Source: Bog-105 sp965277435
GTDB taxonomy: Bacteria > Acidobacteriota > Terriglobia > Bryobacterales > Bryobacteraceae
DNA: 64,000 nucleotides
Direction: 5' to 3'
Assembly (NCBI GenBank): GCA_965277435.1
Contig: OZ255821.1
Coordinates: forward strand, 6,200,001 to 6,264,000
The notes below the pieces were generated by a model that was not told the DNA's origin, searched no databases, and saw only the letters and a list, made by a program, of their open reading frames with translations. Positions within the stretch are counted from its first letter, which is position 1; the number at the start of each line of letters is the position of its first letter. The position numbers were made by a program, and so were the translations under genes. Shown here piece by piece: positions 43,502-52,904 of the stretch.

Positions 43502-44956
43502 ATGGCATCGAACCTTGTACCCATCACCGTCGCGCATGGCGACGGCATCGGACCCGAAATCATGGCCGCCTCCCTGCACATCATCCAGGAAGCCGGCGCT
43601 CGCATCCAGACCGAAACAATCGAGATCGGCGAGAAGGTCTACCTGAGCGGCAAACTCACCGGCATAGATTCGAGCGACTGGGAATCGCTGCGCCGCACCA
43701 AAGTCTTCTTTAAAGCGCCCATCACCACGCCGCAGGGCGGCGGCTTCAAATCGCTGAATGTCACCACCCGCAAAACACTCGGCCTGTATGCGAACGTGCG
43801 CCCCTGCGTTTCCTATCACCCCTATGTACAGACCAAGCATCCGGGTATGGACGTGGTGATCGTGCGTGAGAACGAAGAAGATCTCTACGCTGGCATCGAG
43901 CATCGCCAGACCGATGAGGTTTATCAATGCCTCAAACTCATTAGCCGCCCGGGTTCGGAGAAAATTGTCCGCTACGCCTTCGAGTACGCACGCCGCAACA
44001 ACCGTAAGAAGGTCACTTGCTTCACCAAAGACAACATTATGAAGTTCACCGATGGCCTGTTCCACAAGGTCTTCGATGAAATCGGCGCAGAGTATCCCGA
44101 GTTTGAGAAAGAGCACTGGATCGTCGACATCGGCGCAGCCAAACTCGCCGATACCCCCGAAATCTTCGACGTGATCGTCATGCCCAACCTGTATGGCGAC
44201 ATCCTCTCGGACGTCTGCGCGCAGATCGCCGGTTCGGTCGGCCTGGCCGGTTCCGCCAACATCGGCGACCAGTGCGCCATGTTCGAAGCCATTCATGGTT
44301 CCGCGCCTCGGCGCGCCGGTCAAAATCTCGCCAACCCTTCCGGCCTTCTGCATGGTGGCTTGCTGATGCTCGTCCATATCGGCCAGCCCGAAATTGCCGA
44401 ACGCATTCACAATGCCTGGCTTCGCACTATCGAAGATGGCGTCCACACCTACGACATCTATAAGGAAGGCGTCAGCCAGCAGAAGGTCGGCACCAAAGAA
44501 TTCGCCGAAGCCGTCGTCGCGCGGCTCGGGCAGAAGCCATCTCACTTGAAAGCAGCCACGTATTCCAAGGAACCAGGCAAAGCCTTCGCGCAACAGATCC
44601 ACCAGACCAAACGCGCCAACAAACAGCTCATCGGCGTTGACGTCTTCCTGCAGTGGAACGAACGGAATCCTGTCGAGTTCGGCCGGCGTCTCGAAAAAAT
44701 GAACGGCGATGGCGTCAAACTCACCTCGCTCAGCAATCGCGGTGTCAAAGTCTATCCCGGCGGCTTTCAGGAGACCTTCTGTACAGACCACTGGCGCGCT
44801 GGCTTCATGTCCGAGCAGGACAATAGTCCTGTGACCCACCAGCAAGTCGTCAACCTGCTCGACCGCATTCAGAAAGATCACCTCGACTTCATCAAAATCG
44901 AAAACCTCTACACTTTCGACGGTCAAAAAGGATTCGTCGCCTCGCAAGGCGAATAG
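43502..44956 (+). CDS. icd: NADP-type isocitrate dehydrogenase, long form
   Basis: 484 residues. ITVAHGDGIGPEIMAASLHII at the N-terminus, the substrate Ser in KSLNVTTRKTLGLYANVRP, VVIVRENEEDLYAGIEHRQ, the metal-binding DVIVMPNLYGDILSDVCAQIAG, and GSAPRRAGQNLANPSG are all decarboxylating-dehydrogenase motifs. The C-terminal extension of about 140 residues matches the long form in Thermus and Rickettsia-like bacteria. Cofactor preference is by family. It sits 8 bases before purE. Confidence 0.93.
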   Translation: MASNLVPITVAHGDGIGPEIMAASLHIIQEAGARIQTETIEIGEKVYLSGKLTGIDSSDWESLRRTKVFFKAPITTPQGGGFKSLNVTTRKTLGLYANVRPCVSYHPYVQTKHPGMDVVIVRENEEDLYAGIEHRQTDEVYQCLKLISRPGSEKIVRYAFEYARRNNRKKVTCFTKDNIMKFTDGLFHKVFDEIGAEYPEFEKEHWIVDIGAAKLADTPEIFDVIVMPNLYGDILSDVCAQIAGSVGLAGSANIGDQCAMFEAIHGSAPRRAGQNLANPSGLLHGGLLMLVHIGQPEIAERIHNAWLRTIEDGVHTYDIYKEGVSQQKVGTKEFAEAVVARLGQKPSHLKAATYSKEPGKAFAQQIHQTKRANKQLIGVDVFLQWNERNPVEFGRRLEKMNGDGVKLTSLSNRGVKVYPGGFQETFCTDHWRAGFMSEQDNSPVTHQQVVNLLDRIQKDHLDFIKIENLYTFDGQKGFVASQGE

Positions 44957-44964
44957 GTCTGACG

Positions 44965-45459
44965 ATGAGTCAGTCGCCGCTGTCCCTGGTGGGCGTCATC
45001 ATGGGCAGCAAGTCCGATTGGGAGACGATGCAGCTTGCAGGTGAAACACTTGAAAAGCTGTCGATCCCGCATGAATCGCAAATCGTCTCCGCTCATCGCA
45101 CGCCGGACTGGATGGCGGAATATGCAAAATCAGCAGCCGGTCGCGGCCTGGAAGTCATCATCGCGGCGGCGGGTGGCGCGGCGCATCTGCCGGGCATGGT
45201 AGCCGCCCACACCACCTTGCCCGTGCTCGGCGTTCCCATCAAGAGCAGCATCCTGAATGGCATCGATTCACTTCTCTCCATCGTGCAGATGCCGGCCGGT
45301 ATTCCCGTTGGAACACTCGCCATCGGCCCGGCTGGCGCCGTCAACGCAGCCCTGCTCGCCGCCAGCATCCTCGCCAATCATCATCCCGAGATTCGTGACC
45401 GCCTGGTTGCTTGGCGCAAAGCGCAAACCGATTCCGTGCTCGAGAACCGCCTTCTGTGA
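44965..45459 (+). CDS. purE: N5-carboxyaminoimidazole ribonucleotide mutase
   Basis: 164 residues. VGVIMGSKSDWETMQLAGETLEKLSIPHESQIVSAHRTPDWMAEYA carries the Ser-Asp and His-Arg active-site elements, followed by IIAAAGGAAHLPGMVAAHTTLPVLGVPI. Class I PurE, fitting the presence of purK. Its stop overlaps the purK GTG as GTGA. Confidence 0.96.
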   Translation: MSQSPLSLVGVIMGSKSDWETMQLAGETLEKLSIPHESQIVSAHRTPDWMAEYAKSAAGRGLEVIIAAAGGAAHLPGMVAAHTTLPVLGVPIKSSILNGIDSLLSIVQMPAGIPVGTLAIGPAGAVNAALLAASILANHHPEIRDRLVAWRKAQTDSVLENRLL

Positions 45460-46616
45460 ATGCCGTCAAACCAGTGCTGCCCGGTAGCGCGATCGGCGTG
45501 CTCGGGAGCGGCCAGCTTGGGCGCATGTTCGCCATCGCGGCACGCCGCATGGGCTATCGCGTTCACACCCTTTCACCTGACGAGGACACCCCCACCGGCC
45601 AAGTCGCCGACGTGGAAATCAAAGCACCATACGAAGATCTCGACGCTATCCGCCAGTTCGCCAGTGCTGTTTCGGTGGTTACATTTGAATTTGAAAACGT
45701 GCCGGCACCCACTGCGGCAGCCGCGGCCTGCTGTGCGCCGGTGCGTCCTGCCGGAGCCGTGCTGCATGTCGCCCAACACCGCTTGCGCGAAAAGACATTT
45801 CTCTCCGAAGCCGGCCTTCCAGTCACCCCGTTTCGCCGCGTCCGCACACCCGAAGAATTAGCGCAGGCCGCCACGGAACTGGGCCTCCCCGCCATCCTGA
45901 AAACCGCCGACTTCGGCTACGACGGCAAGGGCCAGTACCGCGTCTACTCGCCGAACGATTTTGCCGCGGCCTGGCAAGCCGTCGGCGCGCACGAAGCAGT
46001 TCTCGAAGCTTTCGTCGACTTTGACTGTGAAATATCGGTGGTGGCAGCCCGTTCCATTGCAGGCGATTTCGTACACTACGGCGCAATCGAGAATCAGCAT
46101 CAAAACGGCATCTTGGACATCTCCATTTCGCCCGCCCGGGTATCGCCGGAGATCACCCGCGATGCCGTTGCTATCGCCCGCGAAGTCCTCGAACGCCTGG
46201 CCGTAGTCGGCGTCCTGTGTGTCGAATTTTTTGTGAGTAAAAACGGCCGCTTAATAATCAACGAACTGGCGCCCCGCCCTCATAATTCCGGCCACCTCAC
46301 CATCGACGCCAACCTCACCAGCCAGTTTGAACAGCAGCTCCGTGCCGTCTGCGGCTTGCCCCTAGGCGCGGTCACGTCATTTACGCCAGCCGCCATGGCA
46401 AACCTGTTAGGCGACATCTGGGAACATGGCGAACCCGACTGGGTCTCAGCCGCCGCCCTCCCCGACGTCAAAATGCATTTATACGGAAAGCTCGATCCCC
46501 GCCCCGGCCGCAAAATGGGTCACCTGACGGCACTGGCGCCTACTGTAGAACAAGCTCTAAGAGAAGTGAAGCAAGCCCGCCAAACGCTGGCATCGCCACC
46601 CACATTCCGCAACTGA
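45456..46616 (+). CDS. purK: N5-carboxyaminoimidazole ribonucleotide synthase
   Basis: 386 residues from the GTG at 45456, which overlaps the purE stop. GVLGSGQLGRMFAIAARRMGYRV is the nucleotide-fold start; the ATP-grasp core has LPAILKTADFGYDGKGQYRV, VLEAFVDFDCEISVVAARS and INELAPRPHNSGHLTIDA. It carboxylates AIR using ATP and bicarbonate. Translationally coupled to purE. Confidence 0.96.
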   Translation: MNAVKPVLPGSAIGVLGSGQLGRMFAIAARRMGYRVHTLSPDEDTPTGQVADVEIKAPYEDLDAIRQFASAVSVVTFEFENVPAPTAAAAACCAPVRPAGAVLHVAQHRLREKTFLSEAGLPVTPFRRVRTPEELAQAATELGLPAILKTADFGYDGKGQYRVYSPNDFAAAWQAVGAHEAVLEAFVDFDCEISVVAARSIAGDFVHYGAIENQHQNGILDISISPARVSPEITRDAVAIAREVLERLAVVGVLCVEFFVSKNGRLIINELAPRPHNSGHLTIDANLTSQFEQQLRAVCGLPLGAVTSFTPAAMANLLGDIWEHGEPDWVSAAALPDVKMHLYGKLDPRPGRKMGHLTALAPTVEQALREVKQARQTLASPPTFRN

Positions 46617-47100
46617 ATTGGCTTACCGATTTGCTTTAAGCCAGAGCGAAATCATCTCCGACCAATCGGAGAAGATCAGCTTGTCCTGTTCGCGGTCCAA
46701 GGAGGAGCAGAGGGAGGGAAGATCGGTTCTGAATCGCCGGTAGCGGGTCACAATCGGTAGCGCTCGGTGTCCAGAATCAGGCACACTTTATCTTTTTGAG
46801 CGGACCGCCATAGTGTTTGCAACCAAGAAATAAACCGAGTTCCAGTGGCATGTTGAAGCGAGGAAGCTTGGTGACTTTATCCAGCTTCACAAACGAAATG
46901 TCGTGAACGCCGTAAGGAGATTCCGCGATGAGGTCGGAAATCTTCTGGAAGCGATTGGTGCTGGCGTCGTCGAATTCGAGGGCGCAGCGAGCCACGAAAC
47001 CTAAATCGTAGATTGCAAAAATAAGGGCTTCGAATATCGGTTTGTAGGAAGGATCAAACGGACAATTGATGAAAATGTTGATCGCCGTCTTAGCCGCCAC
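46617..47100 (-). pseudogene. TIR/nucleotide-binding-like (INCPFD) protein, broken 3' end
   Basis: The readable frame (47100-46777) gives IFINCPFDPSYKPIFEALIFAIYDLGFVARCALEFDD...YGVHDISFVKLDK...LPRFNMPLELGLFLGCKHYGG, a family of unnamed proteins with a TIR or nucleoside-deoxyribosyltransferase-like look (strand-Asn-Cys-Pro-Phe-Asp start, later Glu-Leu-Gly). A frameshift near 46790 sends the expected next stretch, KDKVCLILDTERYRL, into another frame, which then stops. The last ~130 bases do not look like the normal family end. It runs in the same direction as the DUF2188 gene, 3 bases after it. Confidence 0.65.
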
Positions 47101-47103
47101 GAA

Positions 47104-47403
47104 TCAGTCAGTTTCGAGGTGCTTTTGCAGGGTGGCTGAGATGGCTTTGGAGATGCGAGACGTTCCGAGTGAGCTCTTCTTTGGTGGATTCTGCACAGCA
47201 GGAAGACCGTGGATCTCCTTGATTACGAACTTGCCATCAGGCTTGACGATGACCACCTGGGCTTCGGGTTCGCGCTTCGCAAGTCGGGTAGCGGCTTTAA
47301 CAGCGTCGCCCTGCGTCGGATAAACGGTGGGCTTCGTCCCCGCCTTTTTAACAGCCCAATGGTTTCCCCCCGCCGAAACGACGTGATATGTCTTGTTCGC
47401 CAT
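47104..47403 (-). CDS. DUF2188 domain protein
   Basis: 99 residues from the ATG at 47403. The core MANKTYHVVSAGGNHWAVKKAGTKPTVYPTQGDAVKAATRLAKREPEAQVVIVKPDGKFVIKEI is the DUF2188 fold (a short beta-beta-alpha unit that ends with a Lys/Asp-Gly strand). A basic tail (PKKSSLGTSRISKAISATLQKHLE) follows. Its stop is 3 bases before the start of the INCPFD gene, so the two form one unit. Function unknown. Confidence 0.85.
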   Translation of the reverse strand: MANKTYHVVSAGGNHWAVKKAGTKPTVYPTQGDAVKAATRLAKREPEAQVVIVKPDGKFVIKEIHGLPAVQNPPKKSSLGTSRISKAISATLQKHLETD

Positions 47404-47659
47404 GGCTGCGCCTGTTTCAAGTCTAACGCCCGGAGACCGGTCTCGTAAAGAATGAGTCTTGTCCAATGCAGGATGATCGTGAAGGCGGCCTTGTTTCTAG
47501 CGCAGGTTTCACTTGTGCGAGCATATCTCGCACCATGCCGGCCAGATCGACTTTTTGATGAAGCGTTTGCCCGGCGCGAAACCCGACAACGCCGCGGCAG
47601 GCTGACCCGCCCTGTAAACTGGAATCGCTAGGCCGCCGCCTGCGCCCGGCCTCTATTCC

Positions 47660-48820
47660 ATGAAAATCTGCTATTTGGACGCTTTCTCCGGCATCAGTGG
47701 CGACATGACTGTCGGCGCGCTCCTTGATGCCGGTGCAGATTGGTCCGCCCTCGAAGCGGCCTTGAAAAGCCTCGATCTTGGCGCAACCTATCGCGTCGAG
47801 AAGACGAAGCGCAAAGGCATCGCCGCCTCCAAATTTTCCGTCCAGTTCGAAGAGCAGAAGACGCATCGCCATCTTCCCCACGTCGAGAGAATTATCCTCA
47901 AAGCCAACCTCTCGGAACGGGCACAAAAGAATGCGCTCGCTGTGTTTCGCCGTTTAGGCGAAGCGGAGGCCAAATCGCACAGCGTTCCCCTCGAAAGAGT
48001 TCACTTCCACGAAGTCGGCGCAGTCGATTCCATCTCGGACGTAGTGGGCGCTTGCGTGGCGCTTGATCTACTGGGCGTCGAAGAAGTTCGCAACTCCTCC
48101 ATCAACGTCGGCAGTGGCACCGTTCGCACTGAACACGGCATCCTGCCTGTTCCCACTCCAGCCACCGCCGAACTCCTTAAAGACTTTCCCGTCTACGCCT
48201 CCGGTCCAGCCACCGAACTCACCACGCCAACCGGCGCCGCCCTGCTGACAACCCTTACATCCGGGTCCGGCGCTCTGCCCGCGGTTCGCGTTTTGTCGCA
48301 AGGTTTCGGTGCCGGCGATAAAGACTTCACCGAACAAGCGAACGTACTGCGCGTGCTGATCGGCGAACGCACCGGCGCGACTGAAGCCACCACCGTCCAG
48401 GTCCTCGAAGCTAACATTGACGACACCTCCCCGCAAGTTCTCGGCTACGCGATGGAGCGGCTCCTCGCTGCTGGCGCGCTCGACGTCACACTCATGCCCA
48501 TCTTCATGAAGAAGAATCGCCCGGGCAGTCTGCTTTCCGTAATCGCCGTGCCCGAGCAGGCCGACGCACTGGCGCAAATCATTTTCGCCGAAACCACCAC
48601 ACTTGGTATTCGCAACTATCGCGCCGAGCGCCGCATCCTGACACGTCATTTCGCTGAAGTCGCCACCAGCTATGGCCCGATCCGGGTAAAATACACCGAT
48701 GCTGGTGGCTTTGCTCCTGAGTTCGATGACTGTAGCGCCGCTGCTCAATCGCACGCCGTGCCGCTCCGCACCGTCATGGCGGAGGCTAGCGAACTCTTCC
48801 GCCAGCAGCAAACCTCCTGA
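47660..48820 (+). CDS. larC: Nickel-pincer cofactor biosynthesis protein LarC
   Basis: 386 residues. MKICYLDAFSGISGDMTVGALLDAGAD, VHFHEVGAVDSISDVVGACVALDLLG, ELTTPTGAALLTTLT, ANIDDTSPQVLGYAMERLLAAGALDVTLMPIFMKKNRPG and the final alpha-beta piece are diagnostic of LarC, which inserts nickel into the pyridinium pincer cofactor of lactate racemase and its relatives. LarA, LarB and LarE are not in view. It begins a run with metG. Confidence 0.94.
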   Translation: MKICYLDAFSGISGDMTVGALLDAGADWSALEAALKSLDLGATYRVEKTKRKGIAASKFSVQFEEQKTHRHLPHVERIILKANLSERAQKNALAVFRRLGEAEAKSHSVPLERVHFHEVGAVDSISDVVGACVALDLLGVEEVRNSSINVGSGTVRTEHGILPVPTPATAELLKDFPVYASGPATELTTPTGAALLTTLTSGSGALPAVRVLSQGFGAGDKDFTEQANVLRVLIGERTGATEATTVQVLEANIDDTSPQVLGYAMERLLAAGALDVTLMPIFMKKNRPGSLLSVIAVPEQADALAQIIFAETTTLGIRNYRAERRILTRHFAEVATSYGPIRVKYTDAGGFAPEFDDCSAAAQSHAVPLRTVMAEASELFRQQQTS

Positions 48821-48832
48821 CACACACCCCTG

Positions 48833-50770
48833 ATGAGTAACGGCAAGTATTACCTCACCACTCCTATCTATTACGTCAACGCCGCACCGCACATTGGTCA
48901 CGCTTACACCACCATTGCGGCTGAAACCATCGCACGCCTGAAACGCATGCAAGGCTTTGACGTGGTTCTCACTTCCGGCACAGATGAACACGGCACCAAA
49001 GTCGAGCGCGCCGCGAAAGCGCAAGGCAAGACACCCGCCGAGTTTGTCGATCTTATCTCGACCGAGTTCCGCACCCAGTGGCAAAAGCTCAACTTGCAGA
49101 TCGACCGCTTTCAACGCACTACCGCCCCCAACCACGCCAAACTCGTCAACCAGCTCTTTGAAGCCTGCAAACAGAATGGCTTTATCTATAAAGGCAAATA
49201 CACCGGCCTTTACGCCGTCGTGAGCGAGTCTTTCGTGAACGATGCCAAACCCGGCGACCTCGATCCCGAAACCGGCAAGCCCTACGAAGAGGTCACTGAA
49301 GAGAACTACTTCTTTAAGCTCTCCGCGTTTACCGATCGGCTGCTCGACTTCTACACCGCTAATCCAGACTTCGTTCAACCCGAAATCCGCCGCAACGAAG
49401 TTCTGGCCTTCGTAAAACAGGGTCTCTCCGATCTTTCCATCACGCGCACCAGCATTCAGTGGGGCATCCCCGTTGAAGCCGATCCGGCGCACGTCTTCTA
49501 TGTGTGGTTCGATGCGCTCACCACTTACATCAGCGCCGTCGAAGGCGAAGATCGCTGGCCCGCCGACCTGCACCTGATTGGTAAAGAAATCCTGCGCTTT
49601 CACGCCGTCTTCTGGCCCGCTTTTCTGATGGCCGCCGGCTGGCCTTTGCCTAAACAGGTCTTCGCGCATGGCTGGCTGCTGTTTGAGAACGACAAGATGA
49701 GTAAGACGCGCGGCAATATCGTGCGGCCCACGCCCATCGTCGACGCCATGGGTGTCGATGCGCTCCGCTACTTCTTATTGCGCGAAATTGTCTTCGGCCA
49801 GGACGGCAGCTTTTCGTTCGACGCGCTCGTCGCTCGATACAATTCCGATCTGGCCAATGGACTGGGCAATCTGGCCAGTCGCACGCTGAACATGATTCAG
49901 CAATACCGCGAAGGCGTTATTCCGGCCGCCGCCGGCGATCCAACGATCATGGACCTCACCCGGACTGCCACGCGAAATGCGCTCGTTGCATACGATAATT
50001 TCGAATTCTCGCGCGCGCTCGAACAAATCTGGAGCATCATCGCCGTCGCGGACAAATTTATCGTCGAGCGCGCACCCTGGAAACTCGCCAAAGACTCGTC
50101 GAATGAAGCACAATCGCGGCTCGACGAAACGCTGTACACCGTCGCTGAAGCCCTTCGCGTAACTTGCGCCCTGACACATCCTGTCCTACCGCACTCCACC
50201 CAGGAGATCTGGCATCAGCTCGGTTTTAGCGAACCTTTGGAGGCTCTACGCGTCCCCGCGCTCGACTGGGGTGGACTGCCTGCGAGACAAAAAATCGGGA
50301 CAATCGCCGCCGTCTTCCCCCGCCTCGACGCCAAACCCACCGTTCAGAAAATGCAGGAGCTCGAGGAAGTCGAAAAGAATCGTCAGGCCGCCCTCATGGG
50401 GAAACTGCCCGAACCTGCCACACCTCCCGAAACTTCCAACAACTTTATTTCTATAGACGACTTCTCAAAGGTCGATCTACGCGTCGGTGAAGTGAAATCG
50501 GCCGAAGCCGTCAAAGGCGCCGATAAGCTGCTCCATCTCAAAGTCGATATCGGCGAACCGGAACCGCGCACCATCGTCGCCGGTATCGCCCTCGCTTACC
50601 GGCCCGACCAACTCATCGGCCGCAAGGTGGTCATCGTCGCGAACCTTGAACCCCGTAAATTGCGCGGCCTGACCTCGCAAGGCATGATCGTGGCGGCCAG
50701 TCTCGAAGGCGGCCTCCCCGTGCTTGCCGGGTTTCAGGAGGACATCACACCAGGGGCGCGTCTTAAGTAA
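48833..50770 (+). CDS. metG: Methionyl-tRNA synthetase
   Basis: 645 residues. The class I motifs are PHIGHAYTTIAAE (HIGH) and FENDKMSKTRGN (KMSKS). The anticodon-binding helical part follows, then a C-terminal EMAP-II/Trbp111-type tRNA-binding domain (VDLRVGEVKSAEAVKGADKLLHLKVDIG) ending at the stop. No zinc-knuckle Cys cluster is apparent in the connective region, as in the MetRS group without zinc. Essential for translation. Confidence 0.96.
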   Translation: MSNGKYYLTTPIYYVNAAPHIGHAYTTIAAETIARLKRMQGFDVVLTSGTDEHGTKVERAAKAQGKTPAEFVDLISTEFRTQWQKLNLQIDRFQRTTAPNHAKLVNQLFEACKQNGFIYKGKYTGLYAVVSESFVNDAKPGDLDPETGKPYEEVTEENYFFKLSAFTDRLLDFYTANPDFVQPEIRRNEVLAFVKQGLSDLSITRTSIQWGIPVEADPAHVFYVWFDALTTYISAVEGEDRWPADLHLIGKEILRFHAVFWPAFLMAAGWPLPKQVFAHGWLLFENDKMSKTRGNIVRPTPIVDAMGVDALRYFLLREIVFGQDGSFSFDALVARYNSDLANGLGNLASRTLNMIQQYREGVIPAAAGDPTIMDLTRTATRNALVAYDNFEFSRALEQIWSIIAVADKFIVERAPWKLAKDSSNEAQSRLDETLYTVAEALRVTCALTHPVLPHSTQEIWHQLGFSEPLEALRVPALDWGGLPARQKIGTIAAVFPRLDAKPTVQKMQELEEVEKNRQAALMGKLPEPATPPETSNNFISIDDFSKVDLRVGEVKSAEAVKGADKLLHLKVDIGEPEPRTIVAGIALAYRPDQLIGRKVVIVANLEPRKLRGLTSQGMIVAASLEGGLPVLAGFQEDITPGARLK

Positions 50771-50772
50771 CA

Positions 50773-51576
50773 GTGAAGCTGGTCGACTCTCATTGTCACT
50801 TGGACGACGCGCAGTTTGCCGACGATCGCGAAGCCGTCATAGACCGTGCTCGCGCCACCGGCATCGAGTACCTGCTCGCGATTGGAACCGGCGATGGTCC
50901 CCCTGATCTCTCCGCCGCCGTCCGCTTCGCCGACGAATATCCCTTCATCTACGCAACCGTCGGCATCCACCCCAACGACGCTCCCAAAATCGATGCCCAT
51001 ACTTTCGCCCATCTGGTGTCGCTCCTTGAGCATCCTAAGGTCAGAGCGATCGGTGAGATTGGCCTTGATTATCACTGGGGCGTTCCGAAGGATTTACAGG
51101 TCGAAGCTTTCGCCCGGCAACTCGCCATTGCAAAAGAAGCCCGCATGCCTATAGTCATTCATACTCGAGATGCCTGGGACGACACTCTGGACCTCCTTCG
51201 TGCAGACTGGTCTTCCACGGGCCTTCCATGTGTCATGCATTGCTTCACAGGCGACGCTCATCAAGCCCGCGCTTGCCTAGACCTCGGCTTCTATCTGGCA
51301 TTTGGCGGAGTCACTACCTTTCCCAAGTCCGCCTCCATCCGTGAGGCCGCTCGCCTCACACCGCCCGATCGTCTCCTGCTCGAAACCGACGCACCCTATC
51401 TCGCGCCGGTCCCCCACCGTGGCAAGCGCAACGAACCCGCTTTCGTCGCCCACACGGCAGCGGTCATCGCCGATCTCCGTAGCGTCACCGTCGACTCACT
51501 CGCCAGCCAGACCACCCAAAACTTCGAACGCGTCTTTCTCGGTGCCGGCACCCCGGATACACTGAGGTTTCCTTAA
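50773..51576 (+). CDS. tatD: TatD-family metal-dependent hydrolase
   Basis: 267 residues from a GTG. VDSHCHLDDAQFADDREAVI supplies the HxH metal ligands; GEIGLDYHWG the Glu; IVIHTRDAWDD and CVMHCFTGD the other His; LLLETDAPYLAP the Asp. TatD enzymes are 3'-5' DNA exonucleases or repair hydrolases by family. It follows metG by 2 bases. Confidence 0.94.
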   Translation: MKLVDSHCHLDDAQFADDREAVIDRARATGIEYLLAIGTGDGPPDLSAAVRFADEYPFIYATVGIHPNDAPKIDAHTFAHLVSLLEHPKVRAIGEIGLDYHWGVPKDLQVEAFARQLAIAKEARMPIVIHTRDAWDDTLDLLRADWSSTGLPCVMHCFTGDAHQARACLDLGFYLAFGGVTTFPKSASIREAARLTPPDRLLLETDAPYLAPVPHRGKRNEPAFVAHTAAVIADLRSVTVDSLASQTTQNFERVFLGAGTPDTLRFP

Positions 51577-51588
51577 AGGTCAACCATT

Positions 51589-52587
51589 ATGTTCAGTAAA
51601 CTTCGACAGTCGATTTCAGCCCGTGAAGCCTTCGAACTCGTGAAAGCGGATCTGGTCGAAGTCGAAAGCGAGATCAGCGCGGAGTCTGCTGCCTCGGTCG
51701 AAACCATCACCACCATCAACCAGTATCTGCAGGCGGGCGGCGGCAAACGTCTCCGCCCCGCGCTGCTGTTGCTGTGCAACCGCCTCTTTGGTCCTTCCAC
51801 TGCCTGCGCCCGCCGACTAGCCGCAGTGGTCGAGATGATCCACACTGCCACCCTTGTTCACGACGATGTCATCGATATTGCCAAAACCCGCCGGGGACGC
51901 CCTTCCTCCAACATGGTCTGGGGCAATCATGTCTCGGTTTTGGCCGGCGACTGGCTCTACATGCAAGCCTTCGAACTGGCTCTCCGCGAACGCAACTTTC
52001 GCATCCTCGATGTACTCATTTCTCTCACTCAAATGATGGTCGAAGGAGAGCTGCTGCAATACGAACGCCTGCACCGGATCGACGTCAGCGAAGCCGACTA
52101 TATGGAACTCGTCGATCGCAAAACCGCCGGACTCTTCTCCGCCTGCGCCTCACTCGGCGCCACCGCTGCCGAAGCTGACGAAACCGCTGAGCTCAATTTG
52201 CGTGAGTTTGCCTGGAATCTCGGCATGGCTTTTCAGCTGGTCGATGATATTCTCGATTTCACGTCCACCGAAAAGATCCTGGGCAAGCCCGCCGGCAACG
52301 ATCTCCGCGAGGGCAAAGTTACCCTGCCCGTCATCTATGCTCTCGAGAACGCTTCTACCGAAGAGCGGGCCGCGATTGAAACAGTCATGAGCGACGGCAG
52401 CTACGAGCATGTCCCGTTTATGCACATCGTTCAGATCCTTGATCGCCACAGCGCCATCACGCGCGCCTACGACCGCGCTCACCTCTTCACCGAAAAGTCC
52501 GGAACAATTCTTGCGACGTTCCCCGAAACGCCGTCCCAGCGCGCTCTTCATTCCATTCTGGAGCTAGTCACTGAACGTAGTTCGTAA
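51589..52587 (+). CDS. Polyprenyl diphosphate synthase (trans type)
   Basis: 332 residues. The two aspartate-rich motifs are intact: LVHDDVIDIAKTRRG and QLVDDILDFTSTE. GGGKRLRPALLLL and the FELALRERNF region support the IspB/heptaprenyl-synthase group that makes the quinone side chain. The chain length cannot be told from sequence. It sits 12 bases after tatD. Confidence 0.93.
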   Translation: MFSKLRQSISAREAFELVKADLVEVESEISAESAASVETITTINQYLQAGGGKRLRPALLLLCNRLFGPSTACARRLAAVVEMIHTATLVHDDVIDIAKTRRGRPSSNMVWGNHVSVLAGDWLYMQAFELALRERNFRILDVLISLTQMMVEGELLQYERLHRIDVSEADYMELVDRKTAGLFSACASLGATAAEADETAELNLREFAWNLGMAFQLVDDILDFTSTEKILGKPAGNDLREGKVTLPVIYALENASTEERAAIETVMSDGSYEHVPFMHIVQILDRHSAITRAYDRAHLFTEKSGTILATFPETPSQRALHSILELVTERSS

Positions 52588-52594
52588 TCTTCTG

Positions 52595-52903
52595 ATGGCG
52601 GTTGCGCTCCTTACGGCCGGATGCACGCGAGGGCCCAGCGATGGTGATTTAATCCAACGCGATCAGCGGCTCCAGATCGATCTGCAAAGTGCGCAAAACA
52701 GTTACAACCGCCACGAGATCACCAAGGACCAGTTCTCCGCAAAGCTCACTGAGCTGCACGATAGCGAAGCAATACTATTCCGGCAGGTTCGGGCACATCA
52801 CTTCTCCGACATGACAGCGGGCAGCTATTTCTATCGCGGCCGCCTGAAATTCCCGAGCCCCATCGACCAGGCCCGCGAGCGTTTGAAACAAACCGCCCCG
52901 TAA
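52595..52903 (+). CDS. Small putative lipoprotein
   Basis: 102 residues starting MAVALLTAGCTRGPSDGD, with a lipobox-like LTAGC. The stretch before the Cys is very short; the same frame continues upstream (VVRNLLMAVALLTAGC) to a possible CTG at 52571, which would give a better signal peptide. The rest is charged and probably helical (RLQIDLQSAQNSYNRHEITKDQFSAKLTELHDSE). Function unknown; convergent with the next gene. Confidence 0.6.
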   Translation: MAVALLTAGCTRGPSDGDLIQRDQRLQIDLQSAQNSYNRHEITKDQFSAKLTELHDSEAILFRQVRAHHFSDMTAGSYFYRGRLKFPSPIDQARERLKQTAP

Positions 52904-52904
52904 C

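Noticed and set aside
43319..44947. 542-codon minus-strand frame opposite isocitrate dehydrogenase
   Set aside because: Mirror of icd with biased composition and no motifs.
48068..49669. 533-codon minus-strand frame opposite larC/metG
   Set aside because: Antisense shadow of two certain genes; no recognisable domain.
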